Positions 1 through 8,891 of a DNA stretch of 64,000 nt are shown piece after piece. The notes beneath the pieces were generated by a model. It was not told where the DNA came from. It did no database searches and saw only the letters and a program-made list of their open reading frames with translations. Source of the stretch: Phycisphaerales bacterium (GTDB lineage: Bacteria; Planctomycetota; Phycisphaerae; SM23-33). Both the position numbers and the translations under genes were made by a program. The stretch's first letter is position 1, and every line of letters begins with the position of its first letter. The stretch spans positions 21,974 through 85,973 of the forward strand of contig JABGPZ010000060.1 in assembly GCA_018644725.1 (NCBI GenBank), in the 5' to 3' direction.

Positions 1-1138
1 TGCCCGCAGCGAGGGGCGTGACGCCCGAGAGCTTGTCGAGGCCCTGGCGAATTTGATCGATGTGCAGGTCTTCGGAAGGGCTGCCGTCGTCAGCGCCAAA
101 CTCTTCGATGCTGGCGTTGAGGTTGCCGGTGGCCCACATTTGGCCCGGGCCGACAGGGCGTTCGAGGAAGTCGTCGATGCCCTTGCCGAGATACATCTTG
201 AACGATTGATACGTCACGCGGTGGGCGCGGTCGCACAGGCGTGTGTTGAGCTCGTCCTGCAGCGGGATCATCGGCTCGACGTCGCTGAAGCCGGCATAAC
301 TGCCGGGCGCGGCGATGTTCTGGATGTGGACGATGGGCAGGCGCCCCAGGGCGTTGGGGCCTTGGGCAACGAGGCGGCGGTTTTCGTAGCGCTGCCACCA
401 GGAGGGCGAAAGGATCTCGACGATCTCGGTGGGCTTGGGCGACGAGGGTGTGCGGTTGAGCAGTCGGCGGATCGCGCCGGATTTGGTCGGCTCGGTACTC
501 GAGCGGAAGTAGCGCTGAACCCAGTAGCGAGTCTGGCGGTAGTTGTCCGATTCGAGGATCGGAATCACACGCGGCGCTTCGATGGGTTCCAGGCGCAGGT
601 TTCCTGCGGCGGCGATGGCGGTTTCGAGCGGGTCGTCGCTGGGGGGGATGGATTCTGCGAAGTTGGCGGGGACGCGCAGGGCGACATCGACAAATCCGTA
701 GACACTCGCGAAGAGGGCCATTTCTTCGAGGAGCAATTCCGAGCCGTTGGCGGCCAGGAGTGCGCCGAGGATTGCTTCGATGGCTTCGGCGCGAGCGGGG
801 TCGGTGGCGCGACTTCGAAGGGTGACACCGCGGCCGAAGAGATAGTCGACCATAGTGTTCACGCGCCATGCGATGTCGTTTTCGATGACGACTTCTTTGC
901 GGCCTGCGTTGGGGCCCGCGCCGGGTTCGCCCGTGATGCGCGGGGGAAGGCCTTCTTCCTGCGCAAGGCGATAGGCTCGGCCCTGTTCGCCGCTGGGGGC
1001 GGGGGTCATGGGGTTTCGGTAGTAGTTCCACAGCCGTCGGTAGAGCGGTTCCTGGGCGGGCGAAAGCTGATCGATCAGCCAACGGACATGCTCGTCGTGA
1101 AGTGTGGAATCCTGGAAGGGTGCAAGTTCAAATGTCAT
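1..1138 (-). CDS. phage portal protein (SPP1 Gp6-like), partial
   Basis: The frame is open from an ATG at 1138 to the left edge (379 codons, no stop in view), so the C-terminus is missing. The translation reads as a tailed-phage portal: an N-terminal helical part, then KEVVIENDIAWRVNTMVDYL near residue 75, a stretch around IPLQDELNTRLCDRAHRVT near residue 290, and SFKMYLGKGIDDF soon after. Portals form the dodecameric ring through which DNA enters and leaves the capsid. The start is supported by GAGGAG about 8 nt upstream. The gene points away from the kinase at 1347, and no other phage gene is visible because the window ends. It could belong to a prophage, a gene transfer agent or a domesticated remnant. 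Family assignment is by recognition of the sequence pattern, not by alignment. Confidence 0.78.
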   Translation of the reverse strand, partial: MTFELAPFQDSTLHDEHVRWLIDQLSPAQEPLYRRLWNYYRNPMTPAPSGEQGRAYRLAQEEGLPPRITGEPGAGPNAGRKEVVIENDIAWRVNTMVDYLFGRGVTLRSRATDPARAEAIEAILGALLAANGSELLLEEMALFASVYGFVDVALRVPANFAESIPPSDDPLETAIAAAGNLRLEPIEAPRVIPILESDNYRQTRYWVQRYFRSSTEPTKSGAIRRLLNRTPSSPKPTEIVEILSPSWWQRYENRRLVAQGPNALGRLPIVHIQNIAAPGSYAGFSDVEPMIPLQDELNTRLCDRAHRVTYQSFKMYLGKGIDDFLERPVGPGQMWATGNLNASIEEFGADDGSPSEDLHIDQIRQGLDKLSGVTPLAAG

Positions 1139-1334
1139 AGTGGGGTCTCCTCACTCTTGGAGGAATGTCGCAATGCTATGCGCAAAAAGTGTGTCCTCTT
1201 TTTTTCGAGGTTCGTGGGAGGTGCATGAATAGGGAGTGGAAATTTTCGGACGGTTTTTTGCTCCGCGACAGGCTACGCAGAAATTCTGCGCGAGGGGCAT
1301 CGGCTTTTCCGTTTCAATCCCTCCCGCGCCGGAG

Positions 1335-1340
1335 TATGAT
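1335..1340 (+). promoter_or_regulatory. -10 box of leaderless kinase gene
   Basis: TATGAT lies 6 nt before the ATG at 1347. A weak -35 (TTTCAA, 1312-1317) sits 17 nt upstream of it. No Shine-Dalgarno is present, so transcription would begin at about the A of the start codon. Confidence 0.55.
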
Positions 1341-1346
1341 GGTGCC

Positions 1347-1937
1347 ATGACGAAATTGATCAGCATCATGGGGCCCATTGGCGTGGGCAAGACGACTCTC
1401 GCAGAGCACCTCGCCGAAGAGCTGGGCGCGGAGTTGGTCCTCGAAGATTTTGCGGGCAATCCCTATTTGGCCGACAGTTGCAGGGGGCGCAATGATTTGA
1501 TCTTGCCGTCGCAGGTCTATTTTTTGATGACGCGCGCTCGGCAGTTGGCCCGGGAACACTGGGACTCGCGCGAGGGCCTGGCGGTGAGCGATTATGCGTT
1601 TTGTCAGGATGAGTTGTATGCCCGGCTGAAGCTCGTGCCGCAGGAGCTGGCGATCTATCGAGCGCTGCTGGAACCGACGATGGGGTTGGTGACGCGGCCT
1701 CGGGTGCTGATTCATCTCGACGCGCCGCTGGAGGTCCTCTGCGACCGGATCGCCGGACGCGGGCGGGAGTTTGAATCGTGGTACACCGAAGAATTTCTCG
1801 CCGCGCACCGTCAGGCGCACTGGGACTATCAGCCGCCGGCGGGGGTGAAATTGTTGCGGGTGAACACGGCCGAAAGCGATCTGCGCGAGGACTCGACGCG
1901 CGAAAAACTGGGCCGGATGATCCGCGCGGTGCTTTGA
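1347..1937 (+). CDS. deoxynucleoside kinase (dAdo/dCyd/dGuo kinase family)
   Basis: A 196-residue protein of the P-loop deoxynucleoside kinase family, which phosphorylates salvaged deoxynucleosides using ATP in the cytoplasm. The Walker A motif GPIGVGKT is at residues 9-16. It is followed by LVLEDFAGNPYL, where the family places the substrate-binding Glu, by SDYAFCQDELYA near residue 85, and by the LID motif RIAGRGREFE near residue 135, which supplies arginines to the phosphates. The length is usual for the bacterial family. ATG 1347 was chosen because MTKLISIMGPIG begins the fold directly and a -10 box precedes it by 6 nt. Substrate preference cannot be read from the sequence. It is divergent from the phage portal gene, and nucleotide salvage kinases do occur on phages, but nothing here shows that the two are linked. 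Confidence 0.9.
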   Translation: MTKLISIMGPIGVGKTTLAEHLAEELGAELVLEDFAGNPYLADSCRGRNDLILPSQVYFLMTRARQLAREHWDSREGLAVSDYAFCQDELYARLKLVPQELAIYRALLEPTMGLVTRPRVLIHLDAPLEVLCDRIAGRGREFESWYTEEFLAAHRQAHWDYQPPAGVKLLRVNTAESDLREDSTREKLGRMIRAVL

Positions 1938-1952
1938 ATTGCCACAATCCAT

Positions 1953-1981
1953 TTGCTCCCCAGCCCGGAAGTTGCTAGCAT
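1953..1981 (+). promoter_or_regulatory. promoter of leaderless permease gene
   Basis: TTGCTC (1953-1958), a 17-nt spacer and TAGCAT (1976-1981). The ATG at 1988 follows the -10 by 6 nt. Confidence 0.5.
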
Positions 1982-1987
1982 GTGGCC

Positions 1988-3724
1988 ATGTACAAATACT
2001 TTCTGACACTCCGCTACATGCTCAGCAAGTTCCTGCCCCACCTTTCGTCGTTGGGCGTGGCGCTGTGTGTGTTCCTGTCGCTGACGGTGATCAGCCTGTT
2101 CTCGGGATTCCTCGACAAGCTTGAAACGTCCGCGCGCGGACTTTTCGGCGAGATCATCATCGAAGCGCCCGGCGCGAACGGCATGCCCGACTATGATGCG
2201 TTTATCCAGTCTGTCACCGACGCGAAAACGGGCGTGGCCGAGGTTGCCGCCGCAGAGCCATTCATCATCAGCTATGGCATGTTGCGCCTCAAGGGCGATT
2301 CGACATTTCGTCAATATGTCCAGGTCGCGGGCATTCGCCTGCCGGGCCGTGAGAAAGTCAGTAGCTTTGCCGAAGGCCTGAAGGTTCAGCGTGGAGTCAA
2401 CGCGCCGACGTTCAATCCCACGGCCAAGCAAACCGTCGCGGCGATCAAGGCCGAGCAGAAGATCATGGCCGATGCGATCCTCAAAGACGTTCCGCAGCTC
2501 ACTAAGTTGCTGACGGCCAAAGAGCGTGAGGAGATTCGCAAAGACCCCGGGATGGCGGTGCGATTGTTCTTGCGGAAGGAATTGACCTTGACGGCCGCCC
2601 AGTCGCGGTTCCGCGAGGAGTGTTATCATGCGAGCACGCTATTGCTGGGAGCGCGCAGGCGACTGGCGGCTCAGGACCGCGTGCTGCCCATGATTGCGGC
2701 GGCACAAAAGGCCCTCGACGAGGCCATCGCCAACAAGGCCAGTGTGACCGAGATTGATGACCGGCGCGAGAACCTCGAAGATTTGCAAGATGCATATGAG
2801 GTGGTCCCCGATGAGTATTCGGTGATTATCGGTTCGGAAATTCCGAGTTTGACGTTCCCGAGTCCTTCGGGCGAGATGATCCGTAGGATTGGCCCGGGCC
2901 ACCAGATGACGCTGTATGTGTTTCCGGCCGGGAGAAATCCCAGCAAGGCCGATTTCTCGCCGGAAATTCGCATGTTCAAGATTACCGACGCAAACGAGTC
3001 GGGCGTGTTCAGCATCGACAAACTGTTCATCTATGTCCCGTTTGAAACGCTCCAGACCCTGAGCTATATGGATGCGAACCCCACGTCGAGTGTGCCTACG
3101 CGTGCGCGGTGCAGCCAGATTCACATGCGCGTGAGCGGTGACGGTAGCGAGGAACACCTCCAGGCCGTCGCGGCGAAAGTGCGCGAAACCCTTGCGAAGT
3201 TCATGCAATCACATCCGGGGATGGCCGCAGCCAAGCCGACCGTGCAAACTTGGCGCGAACGACAGGCGCAGGTTCTTCAGCCGCTCCAGCAACAGCGGAT
3301 GCTCGCGATTTTCGCGTTGATCCTGATTTCGCTGGTGGCGGTGGTTCTGATTTTCGCGATCCTCTATATGATGACGGTGCAGAAGACCCGCGAGATCGGG
3401 TTGCTCAAGGCACTCGGCGCGTCGAATTCCGGCGTGGCGGGGCTGTTCTTCATCTTCGGGTCGACGATCGGCGTGGCGGGGTCAGCCATCGGCGTGGGCC
3501 TGGCCTATCTCGTGGTGACGAACATCAACGCGGTGCAGTCGGCGCTGGGCCTGCAGGTCTTTACGCGGCGGACGCACCTGTTCAATGAGATTCCCAACAC
3601 GATGGACTGGAACGCGGCGATTTGGGTGGTCGGCGGGGCGATTCTCGCGGGCCTGCTCGGCGCGCTGATTCCTGCCCTTCGCGCGGCCTGGAAACAACCC
3701 GTCGCAGCACTCCGATACGAATAG
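1988..3724 (+). CDS. ABC transporter permease, LolC/LolE (FtsX) family
   Basis: An inner-membrane permease of 578 residues with the LolC/E-MacB layout: one N-terminal membrane helix (about residues 18-40), a large periplasmic domain of about 380 residues, and three C-terminal helices making an FtsX domain. The FtsX domain contains the family signature TREIGLLKALGASNSGV near residue 460 and ends ALIPALRAAWKQPVAALRYE. LolC/E proteins extract lipoproteins to the outer membrane with the ATPase LolD. The periplasmic domain is longer than usual and has a charged, helix-prone insert (about residues 145-260). No ATPase is adjacent. The closest one in the window is at 13561, beside a different permease. 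GTG 1982 is an alternative start two codons upstream; ATG 1988 fits the promoter spacing better. Lipoprotein export is inferred from the family. Confidence 0.82.
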   Translation: MYKYFLTLRYMLSKFLPHLSSLGVALCVFLSLTVISLFSGFLDKLETSARGLFGEIIIEAPGANGMPDYDAFIQSVTDAKTGVAEVAAAEPFIISYGMLRLKGDSTFRQYVQVAGIRLPGREKVSSFAEGLKVQRGVNAPTFNPTAKQTVAAIKAEQKIMADAILKDVPQLTKLLTAKEREEIRKDPGMAVRLFLRKELTLTAAQSRFREECYHASTLLLGARRRLAAQDRVLPMIAAAQKALDEAIANKASVTEIDDRRENLEDLQDAYEVVPDEYSVIIGSEIPSLTFPSPSGEMIRRIGPGHQMTLYVFPAGRNPSKADFSPEIRMFKITDANESGVFSIDKLFIYVPFETLQTLSYMDANPTSSVPTRARCSQIHMRVSGDGSEEHLQAVAAKVRETLAKFMQSHPGMAAAKPTVQTWRERQAQVLQPLQQQRMLAIFALILISLVAVVLIFAILYMMTVQKTREIGLLKALGASNSGVAGLFFIFGSTIGVAGSAIGVGLAYLVVTNINAVQSALGLQVFTRRTHLFNEIPNTMDWNAAIWVVGGAILAGLLGALIPALRAAWKQPVAALRYE

Positions 3725-3750
3725 GCACTGCGCGAATTCCGCATAGACAC

Positions 3751-3780
3751 AAAAAAACCTTCCCAATGGAAGGTTTTTTT
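3751..3780. terminator. bidirectional intrinsic terminator
   Basis: A hairpin AAAACCTTCC / GGAAGGTTTT with a CAAT loop, flanked by A and T runs on both sides. It lies between the convergent permease gene (+) and tRNA-Asp (-) and can serve both. Confidence 0.85.
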
Positions 3781-3783
3781 AAA

Positions 3784-3857
3784 CGAGGCAGACGGGACTC
3801 GAACCCGCAACCTCCGGCGTGACAGGCCGGTGCGCTAACCAATTGTGCTACTGCCCC
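3784..3857 (-). tRNA. tRNA-Asp (GTC)
   Basis: Read on the minus strand this is a 74-nt cloverleaf. The acceptor GGGGCAG pairs with CTGCCTC (one G-U), followed by discriminator G. The D-loop contains GGTTAGCGC, the anticodon stem-loop is GGCCTGTCACGCC with anticodon GTC (3821-3823 on +), and the T-loop is GGGTTCGAGTCCC. The 3' CCA is not encoded. A consensus promoter lies upstream and an intrinsic terminator directly downstream. Confidence 0.96.
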
Positions 3858-4168
3858 GTTCGTTCGCCACGGTTGGCGACGGGAGGAGGATTATACTTAC
3901 CGCGCGAAAATTGTCAACCGCTCTTTGCAAATTTTTGGGAATTTCTTTCTCAAACCCACAAATCGCGGCCCCGAAGGGCTTCATTCTGTGTTTTCTTTCA
4001 AAAACGAAAATAGTACTTGCAAAATTTTCTAAATTCGCTTCAATAGATGGCTTCTTCCTGCGTTGATCACAGGAGAGCTAGAAACCAATGGACCCCTATC
4101 GCGCCTCGCTTTGGGAGCTACTTTATCGTGGCCTCGAGTCGAGCGCTTACCCCAAGGAGATTGGATTG
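3858..4168. other. intergenic region between tRNA-Asp and the sugar cluster
   Basis: This 311-nt AT-richer stretch holds the tRNA promoter at its left end. On + it may hold a promoter for the sugar cluster: TTGCAA (4017-4022), 17 nt, TCAATA (4040-4045), a weak match. An in-frame upstream ATG at 4088 has AGGAG 12 nt before it and would add 27 residues ahead of the Tat signal. I regard that as leader rather than coding. Confidence 0.5.
3890..3917 (-). promoter_or_regulatory. consensus sigma-70 promoter of tRNA-Asp
   Basis: Minus-strand TTGACA (3912-3917) and TATAAT (3890-3895), both perfect hexamers, separated by 16 nt. The expected start is around 3883, some 26 nt before the mature tRNA. It is the best promoter match seen in the window and shows that the housekeeping sigma uses the standard consensus. 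Confidence 0.88.
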
Positions 4169-5473
4169 ATGAGTCAGCATACCAAGATTTCACGCCGACG
4201 GTTTTTGACCTCGGCCACCGCCGCGGCAGCGTTGCCGATGATTGTTCCTTCCAGTGTATTTGGCGCCAATGCCCCCAGCGAGCGGATCGAACTGGCGGGG
4301 ATCGGCATGGGCGGCCGTGGCGTGGGGAATATGAAAAACCTGATGAACCAAAAAGGTGTTCAGGTCGTTGCGACGTGTGATGCGGACCTCCTTAAGGCCC
4401 AGAGCTTTGCGCGATACGCTGAGGGCAAGCAGGGGCAAAAGGGCGTCAAGGTTTATCAGGACTACCGCGAGCTTCTCGCGAAGACGTCCTGTGACGCGGT
4501 GATGATTGGCACGCCGGACCACCTTCATGCCGTGATCGGTATTGCCTGTGCCAATGCGGGCAAGGACATCTATGGCGAAAAGCCGTTCGCGCGCTACATC
4601 AAAGAAGGCCGCGCACTGGTCAATGCCGTCGAACGCAATGGTGTGATTTGGCAGACCGGCAGCTGGCAGCGTAGCAAGAAGAGTTTCCGCCATGCGTGCG
4701 AGCTCGTTCGCAATGGCCACATGGGCAAGATCACGAAGATTACCATCGGCTTGCCCGCAGGTTGGGGCAGCTACGACAAGTACAAGGCTCCCATCAAGCC
4801 GCAGGCGGTTCCCAAGACTTTGGACTATGATTTGTGGCTTGGCCCGGCGCCGTGGTCTCCCTACTACAAAGAGAAGGTTACCTATTCCTGGCGCCTGATC
4901 AGCGATTATGGCGGCGGCAAGCTGCTCGACTGGATTGGTCACCACGGCGACATCGCTCAGTGGGGCCTTGGCCGCGACAATTCTGGCCCGTGCAAGTGTA
5001 CCCCCGGCAAGATTACCTATCCCACGCACGGCCTTTTCGACACGCCGATCCAATACAAATACACCCTCGAATATGATGATGGCATTGAGGTCGAAATTGG
5101 TGACGACAAGCAGGTGCCCAAGGGGTGCCGGTTCTGGAATGACAAGGGCGAATGGCTGGAGGTTTCTCGCAGTGATCTCACGGCGTCGAATAAGGCGTTG
5201 CTCAAGACCGTCATTGGTCCGGGCGAAACGCGATTGTACCATTCGAGCGACCACGAAGCCAACTGGACCAGCTGCATCCGGTCTCGCAAGCAGACCATCA
5301 CACCAGCAGAAACCGCGCACCGTTCGGTGACGCTGGGGCACTTGTGCCTGATCGCCGAACGCCTCGGGCGGACGGTCAACTTCGATCCCAAGACGGAATC
5401 GTTCCTCAAAGATCCCGCCGCACAGGCCCTCACGCAACGCGCATACCGCGCTGGCTGGGAACTGCCGCTGTAG
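4169..5473 (+). CDS. Gfo/Idh/MocA family oxidoreductase, Tat-exported
   Basis: A 434-residue NAD(P)-dependent sugar or cyclitol dehydrogenase-type protein. It opens with a twin-arginine signal, ISRRRFLTSATAAAALP (residues 7-23), and a likely cleavage near FGA-NA, so it should be exported folded with its cofactor. The Rossmann motif GIGMGGRG is at 44-51, the active-site EKP at 137-139, and the C-terminal domain has the GGG-D-x-x-x-H pattern in DYGGGKLLDWIGHHGDIA. The start at 4169 has AAGGAG 8 nt upstream. It is the first gene of a same-strand cluster with a DUF1080 protein 41 nt downstream, a pairing common in Planctomycetes. Family members in such settings oxidise or reduce the C3 position of sugars; the actual substrate is unknown. 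Confidence 0.88.
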   Translation: MSQHTKISRRRFLTSATAAAALPMIVPSSVFGANAPSERIELAGIGMGGRGVGNMKNLMNQKGVQVVATCDADLLKAQSFARYAEGKQGQKGVKVYQDYRELLAKTSCDAVMIGTPDHLHAVIGIACANAGKDIYGEKPFARYIKEGRALVNAVERNGVIWQTGSWQRSKKSFRHACELVRNGHMGKITKITIGLPAGWGSYDKYKAPIKPQAVPKTLDYDLWLGPAPWSPYYKEKVTYSWRLISDYGGGKLLDWIGHHGDIAQWGLGRDNSGPCKCTPGKITYPTHGLFDTPIQYKYTLEYDDGIEVEIGDDKQVPKGCRFWNDKGEWLEVSRSDLTASNKALLKTVIGPGETRLYHSSDHEANWTSCIRSRKQTITPAETAHRSVTLGHLCLIAERLGRTVNFDPKTESFLKDPAAQALTQRAYRAGWELPL

Positions 5474-5514
5474 CTTCGACCCCTTTTCGATAGACCTCTC
5501 ATAAGGATATACCC

Positions 5515-8500
5515 ATGAAGACAAAATATACCATACTGCTGCTCCTGCTGGCGACGACGTTCGCTGTCGCGGCCAAGCCGATTGCAAAACTCGAATCGTT
5601 CCAATTCAATCCGGACCAACAAAAGGTTCTCACACCGATTGAAAAGTCCATCTGGCAGACCAAGCCCGCCGACCGTGCCAATTGGGAAGCCAAGCTTCTC
5701 GCGACGCTTGAGTCGCCCAAGGCGACCGTTGACGGCAAGATCATCATTCTTCGCCGCCTGCTTCCGTCCGTGATTTCCGAGAAGAGCGTCGCTGTTGTCG
5801 CGCCGCTGCTGCTCGATGCAAAGCTCACCGATGACGCCCGTGGCGTGCTGCAGAATTATGATGCACCCTCGGCCGCAGAAGCCCTTCTTGCCGCACTCCC
5901 CAAGGCTAAGGGCAAAACCAAGCTGGGCCTCGTTCAGTCGCTCGGTTTGTGCCGCAGCCCTGCTGCTGTCGCGGCGGTCAAGGCTGCGCTCTATAGTGAT
6001 TCGTGCGACGCGAGCCTGATGCGTGCCTGCCTGACGGCCCTCGGCAACATTGGCGACAAAGCCGCTGGCGAGCATCTCCTCGGCATCCAAGGCTTCAAGG
6101 CCTTCCAGACGACGCTGAATGACGCGACGCTGATTGCCTCGGCGCACCTCGCCGCAGAAGGCCAATCTGGACTTGCCACAAAGCTCGCCAAGAAGGTGTA
6201 TGCGGGCGAGGCTGCAACAACGGGTCAAAAGAATTCAGCGCTCCGGTGTTTGCTGAAGGCCGATCCAGTTGCCTCGGTTGGACAAGTGATTCAGGTGGCA
6301 AAAGACAACAAGTACGCCAAAGCACTTTTGGGCATGATGCCTGCGGGCAAGGCCTGCACCATCGCGTTTGGCGAGACATTGATTAAGCAGAATGCGTTGG
6401 CAGAACCGGGGATGCTCCAGCTGTTGTTGGACCGTGAAGATCCCGCAGCCATGCCTGTTGTTTGTGAGGCGCTCAAAGGCAAGCTCGCTTCGAGCGACCG
6501 GGATGCGGCGATGGAATTCGTTGGCCAATTCGGAGCCCTGTCCGACTTGGGCTGGTTACTCAAAGAATTCAAGGCAGGCAACAAGACGGCCGCGGAGGCG
6601 TTGATGGCTCTCAATGCCGACGGCGTCGAAGACGAACTGCTCGCCAAGGCCGAAACCGATGCATCACTCATCGCGATTCTTGCTGGGCGCAGAGCCCAAG
6701 CGGCATTGCCGATGATGATTGCCCAGCTCAAGAAACCCACCAACTCCAGCGCGGTCAAGGCTGCTGCCAGCGCTGTCCCTGTGATGGCAGGCGAAAAAGA
6801 CCTTCCCGCATTGATTGATGCGCTGCTGGCGAATCCCAAATCGACCGTCACCAAGGTCGTCGTTGCCGTCGCCGTCAAGGGTAAGGGCTCGGCTCAGACG
6901 GCCGGCTTGGTCGCTGCGATGCCTAAGGCATCGGCGAAGGCGCAAGGCGAACTTCTCTCCGCGTTGGCACAGATCGGCGGGGGCGATGCCCTCAAGGCCG
7001 TCAAGGCCCAGATGGCCTCCAAGGACGAAGCCGTTGCCGACGCCGCCACTCGCGCACTGTGCGGCTGGAAGTCTGTCGAAGCGATGGGCGAGCTGAAAAC
7101 GCTCGCAGCCTCCACCAAGAACGCGACGTACAAAGTTCTCGCGGTGCGCGGCTATCTCACGCTGGCGGACACGCAGCTTGATTCCCGTCGCGGCGGGACC
7201 AAGTCCAATGTCGCGACGATCGGCAAGATTCTTCCTCAGTGCAGCCGCCCGGAAGAAAAGCGCATGGCCATCAGCATCCTGAAAAAATGCTATTGCAGCG
7301 AATCGATTGCGATGCTGAAAACGCTGGCCAAGGACGAAGCCGTCGCCAAGGAAGCCGCCGACGCGATCAAGGCCGCCGACAAAAAGAACAAGCCGAAGAA
7401 GTCCAAAAACAAAAAGAAGTCGTCCAAGAAATCGAGTGCGGGAAATGACGCCGCTTTTTCCACGGCCCCCTCTACCACATCTTCTGCTCCAGTCAAAAAA
7501 ACCAAAAAGACCAAAAAAGCCAAAGAGCCTAAAAAGATCGAAGAGCTTAACCAGGCCGCACCCGTCACCGAAAAATGGGTCAGCCTCTTTGATGGCAAAA
7601 CCCTCACGGGCTGGGAGCGCCACGGTGGCAAGGCGGACTACAAAGTCGAAGATGGTGCGATTGTCGGCACGTCGCGCCCCAAGACGCCCAACACGTTCCT
7701 CTGCACCACCCGCGAATATGGGGACTTTGCCCTCGAATATGAATACTTCCCGCACGACCACCTCAACTGCGGCGTGCAGTTCCGCAGCAAGATTCGCGAA
7801 AAAGATGACCGCGTGTATGGCTACCAATGCGAAATCGACCCGTCGAGTCGCGCGTGGAGCGCGGGCGTGTTCGGTGAAGCGAGTCGCGGCTGGCTGAACC
7901 CGGTCGAATGCCCCAAGGCCCAGGCCGCCTACAAGCCCGGCGAGTGGAACAAGGTGCGCATCGTCTGCATCGGCCACTCGATCCGGACCTATCTCAATGG
8001 CGTGCCCGTCGCGGACCTGTTCGACAAGGATGAAAAAGAAGGCATCATCGGCCTGCAGGTCCACAGCGTGGGTAAGAACAATACTCCGATGAGCATCAAA
8101 TGGCGCAACCTGCGCATCATGGAACTCGCCCCGACCAACACCGTCGCACTGTTGGACGCGCCGGCTGACTCGATGGGCAAGGTTGCCCCGCGCGGCGCGA
8201 CGGTTCTGATCGCACCCGGCAAGGGTCTCGACGCGTGGACTGTCAGCAGCTATAAGCCCAAATGGATGACCAACCAGCAAAAAGGCAAACTGCAGTGGAC
8301 CGTGGATACGAAGACGGGCATCGCTACCGTGAAACCAAAAACTGGCAGCATGGTCAGCAAGAAAAAATTCGGCGCGCAACGGATTCATGTCGAATTCTGC
8401 ACACCGGAGTCGACGGAAACCTCACCCGAGAAATCGGGCAATTCGGGCATCTTCATTCAGGATCGCTACGAGTTGCAGATTTGCAACACCGCCGGCCTCA

Positions 8501-8874
8501 AGCCCGAAGCGCAGTACTGCGGCGGCATCTATCGCCAGCGTAAACCCGACGTCAATGCTGCGAAAAAACCCGGCGAGTGGCAGGTCTATGACATCTACTT
8601 CATTCCCGCGAAATTCAAGGGTAAGAAGAAAGTCGCCAATGCCCGCGTGAGCGCCAAGCTCAACGGCCAATGGATTCACCGCGATGCGGCCATCACGGGA
8701 AATACTGGCCCGGGTCCCAAAGAGGACGCGTCCAATCAGTCGCTGGTGTTGCAGGATCACGGCCAAGAGGTGAAGTTCCGCAATGTCTGGGTCTGCGATC
8801 TGGACCATCCCGAAACACTCGGCCAGTATGACCCTCGCAAAAAAGGCGCGGACCGCAACTCCCGCATGAAGTAG
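5515..8874 (+). CDS. HEAT-repeat protein with two DUF1080 (3-keto-disaccharide hydrolase) domains
   Basis: A secreted 1119-residue protein. Residues 1-20 are a Sec signal peptide (MKTKYTILLLLLATTFAVAA). Residues 30-620 are alanine-rich helical HEAT/ARM-like repeats. Residues 622-680 are a lysine-rich low-complexity linker. Two concanavalin-like DUF1080 domains follow: one from about 685 (KWVSLFDGKTLTGWERHGG) to 870 and one from about 893 (VLIAPGKGLDAWTVSSY) to 1105, each with its own SGIF/CGVQ-type beta-sandwich core. Characterised DUF1080 proteins hydrolyse 3-keto-glycosides, which fits the flanking Gfo/Idh/MocA genes. The first copy is closer to the usual domain and the second is more divergent. 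HEAT repeats may bind partners or anchor the enzyme. An AAGGA site precedes the ATG. Confidence 0.85.
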   Translation: MKTKYTILLLLLATTFAVAAKPIAKLESFQFNPDQQKVLTPIEKSIWQTKPADRANWEAKLLATLESPKATVDGKIIILRRLLPSVISEKSVAVVAPLLLDAKLTDDARGVLQNYDAPSAAEALLAALPKAKGKTKLGLVQSLGLCRSPAAVAAVKAALYSDSCDASLMRACLTALGNIGDKAAGEHLLGIQGFKAFQTTLNDATLIASAHLAAEGQSGLATKLAKKVYAGEAATTGQKNSALRCLLKADPVASVGQVIQVAKDNKYAKALLGMMPAGKACTIAFGETLIKQNALAEPGMLQLLLDREDPAAMPVVCEALKGKLASSDRDAAMEFVGQFGALSDLGWLLKEFKAGNKTAAEALMALNADGVEDELLAKAETDASLIAILAGRRAQAALPMMIAQLKKPTNSSAVKAAASAVPVMAGEKDLPALIDALLANPKSTVTKVVVAVAVKGKGSAQTAGLVAAMPKASAKAQGELLSALAQIGGGDALKAVKAQMASKDEAVADAATRALCGWKSVEAMGELKTLAASTKNATYKVLAVRGYLTLADTQLDSRRGGTKSNVATIGKILPQCSRPEEKRMAISILKKCYCSESIAMLKTLAKDEAVAKEAADAIKAADKKNKPKKSKNKKKSSKKSSAGNDAAFSTAPSTTSSAPVKKTKKTKKAKEPKKIEELNQAAPVTEKWVSLFDGKTLTGWERHGGKADYKVEDGAIVGTSRPKTPNTFLCTTREYGDFALEYEYFPHDHLNCGVQFRSKIREKDDRVYGYQCEIDPSSRAWSAGVFGEASRGWLNPVECPKAQAAYKPGEWNKVRIVCIGHSIRTYLNGVPVADLFDKDEKEGIIGLQVHSVGKNNTPMSIKWRNLRIMELAPTNTVALLDAPADSMGKVAPRGATVLIAPGKGLDAWTVSSYKPKWMTNQQKGKLQWTVDTKTGIATVKPKTGSMVSKKKFGAQRIHVEFCTPESTETSPEKSGNSGIFIQDRYELQICNTAGLKPEAQYCGGIYRQRKPDVNAAKKPGEWQVYDIYFIPAKFKGKKKVANARVSAKLNGQWIHRDAAITGNTGPGPKEDASNQSLVLQDHGQEVKFRNVWVCDLDHPETLGQYDPRKKGADRNSRMK

Positions 8875-8891
8875 AAAGGCGACACGACGAC

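Noticed and set aside
53-1228. Long plus-strand open frame opposite the portal gene
   Set aside because: Its composition is that of an antisense shadow. The minus frame reads as a portal protein with a ribosome site and no stop.
4088-4168. Upstream in-frame ATG of the first Gfo/Idh/MocA gene
   Set aside because: Would bury the Tat signal behind 27 residues; the AAGGAG site favours ATG 4169.
4190-5587. Minus-strand frame of 465 codons opposite the first Gfo/Idh/MocA gene
   Set aside because: Antisense shadow without motif or ribosome site.
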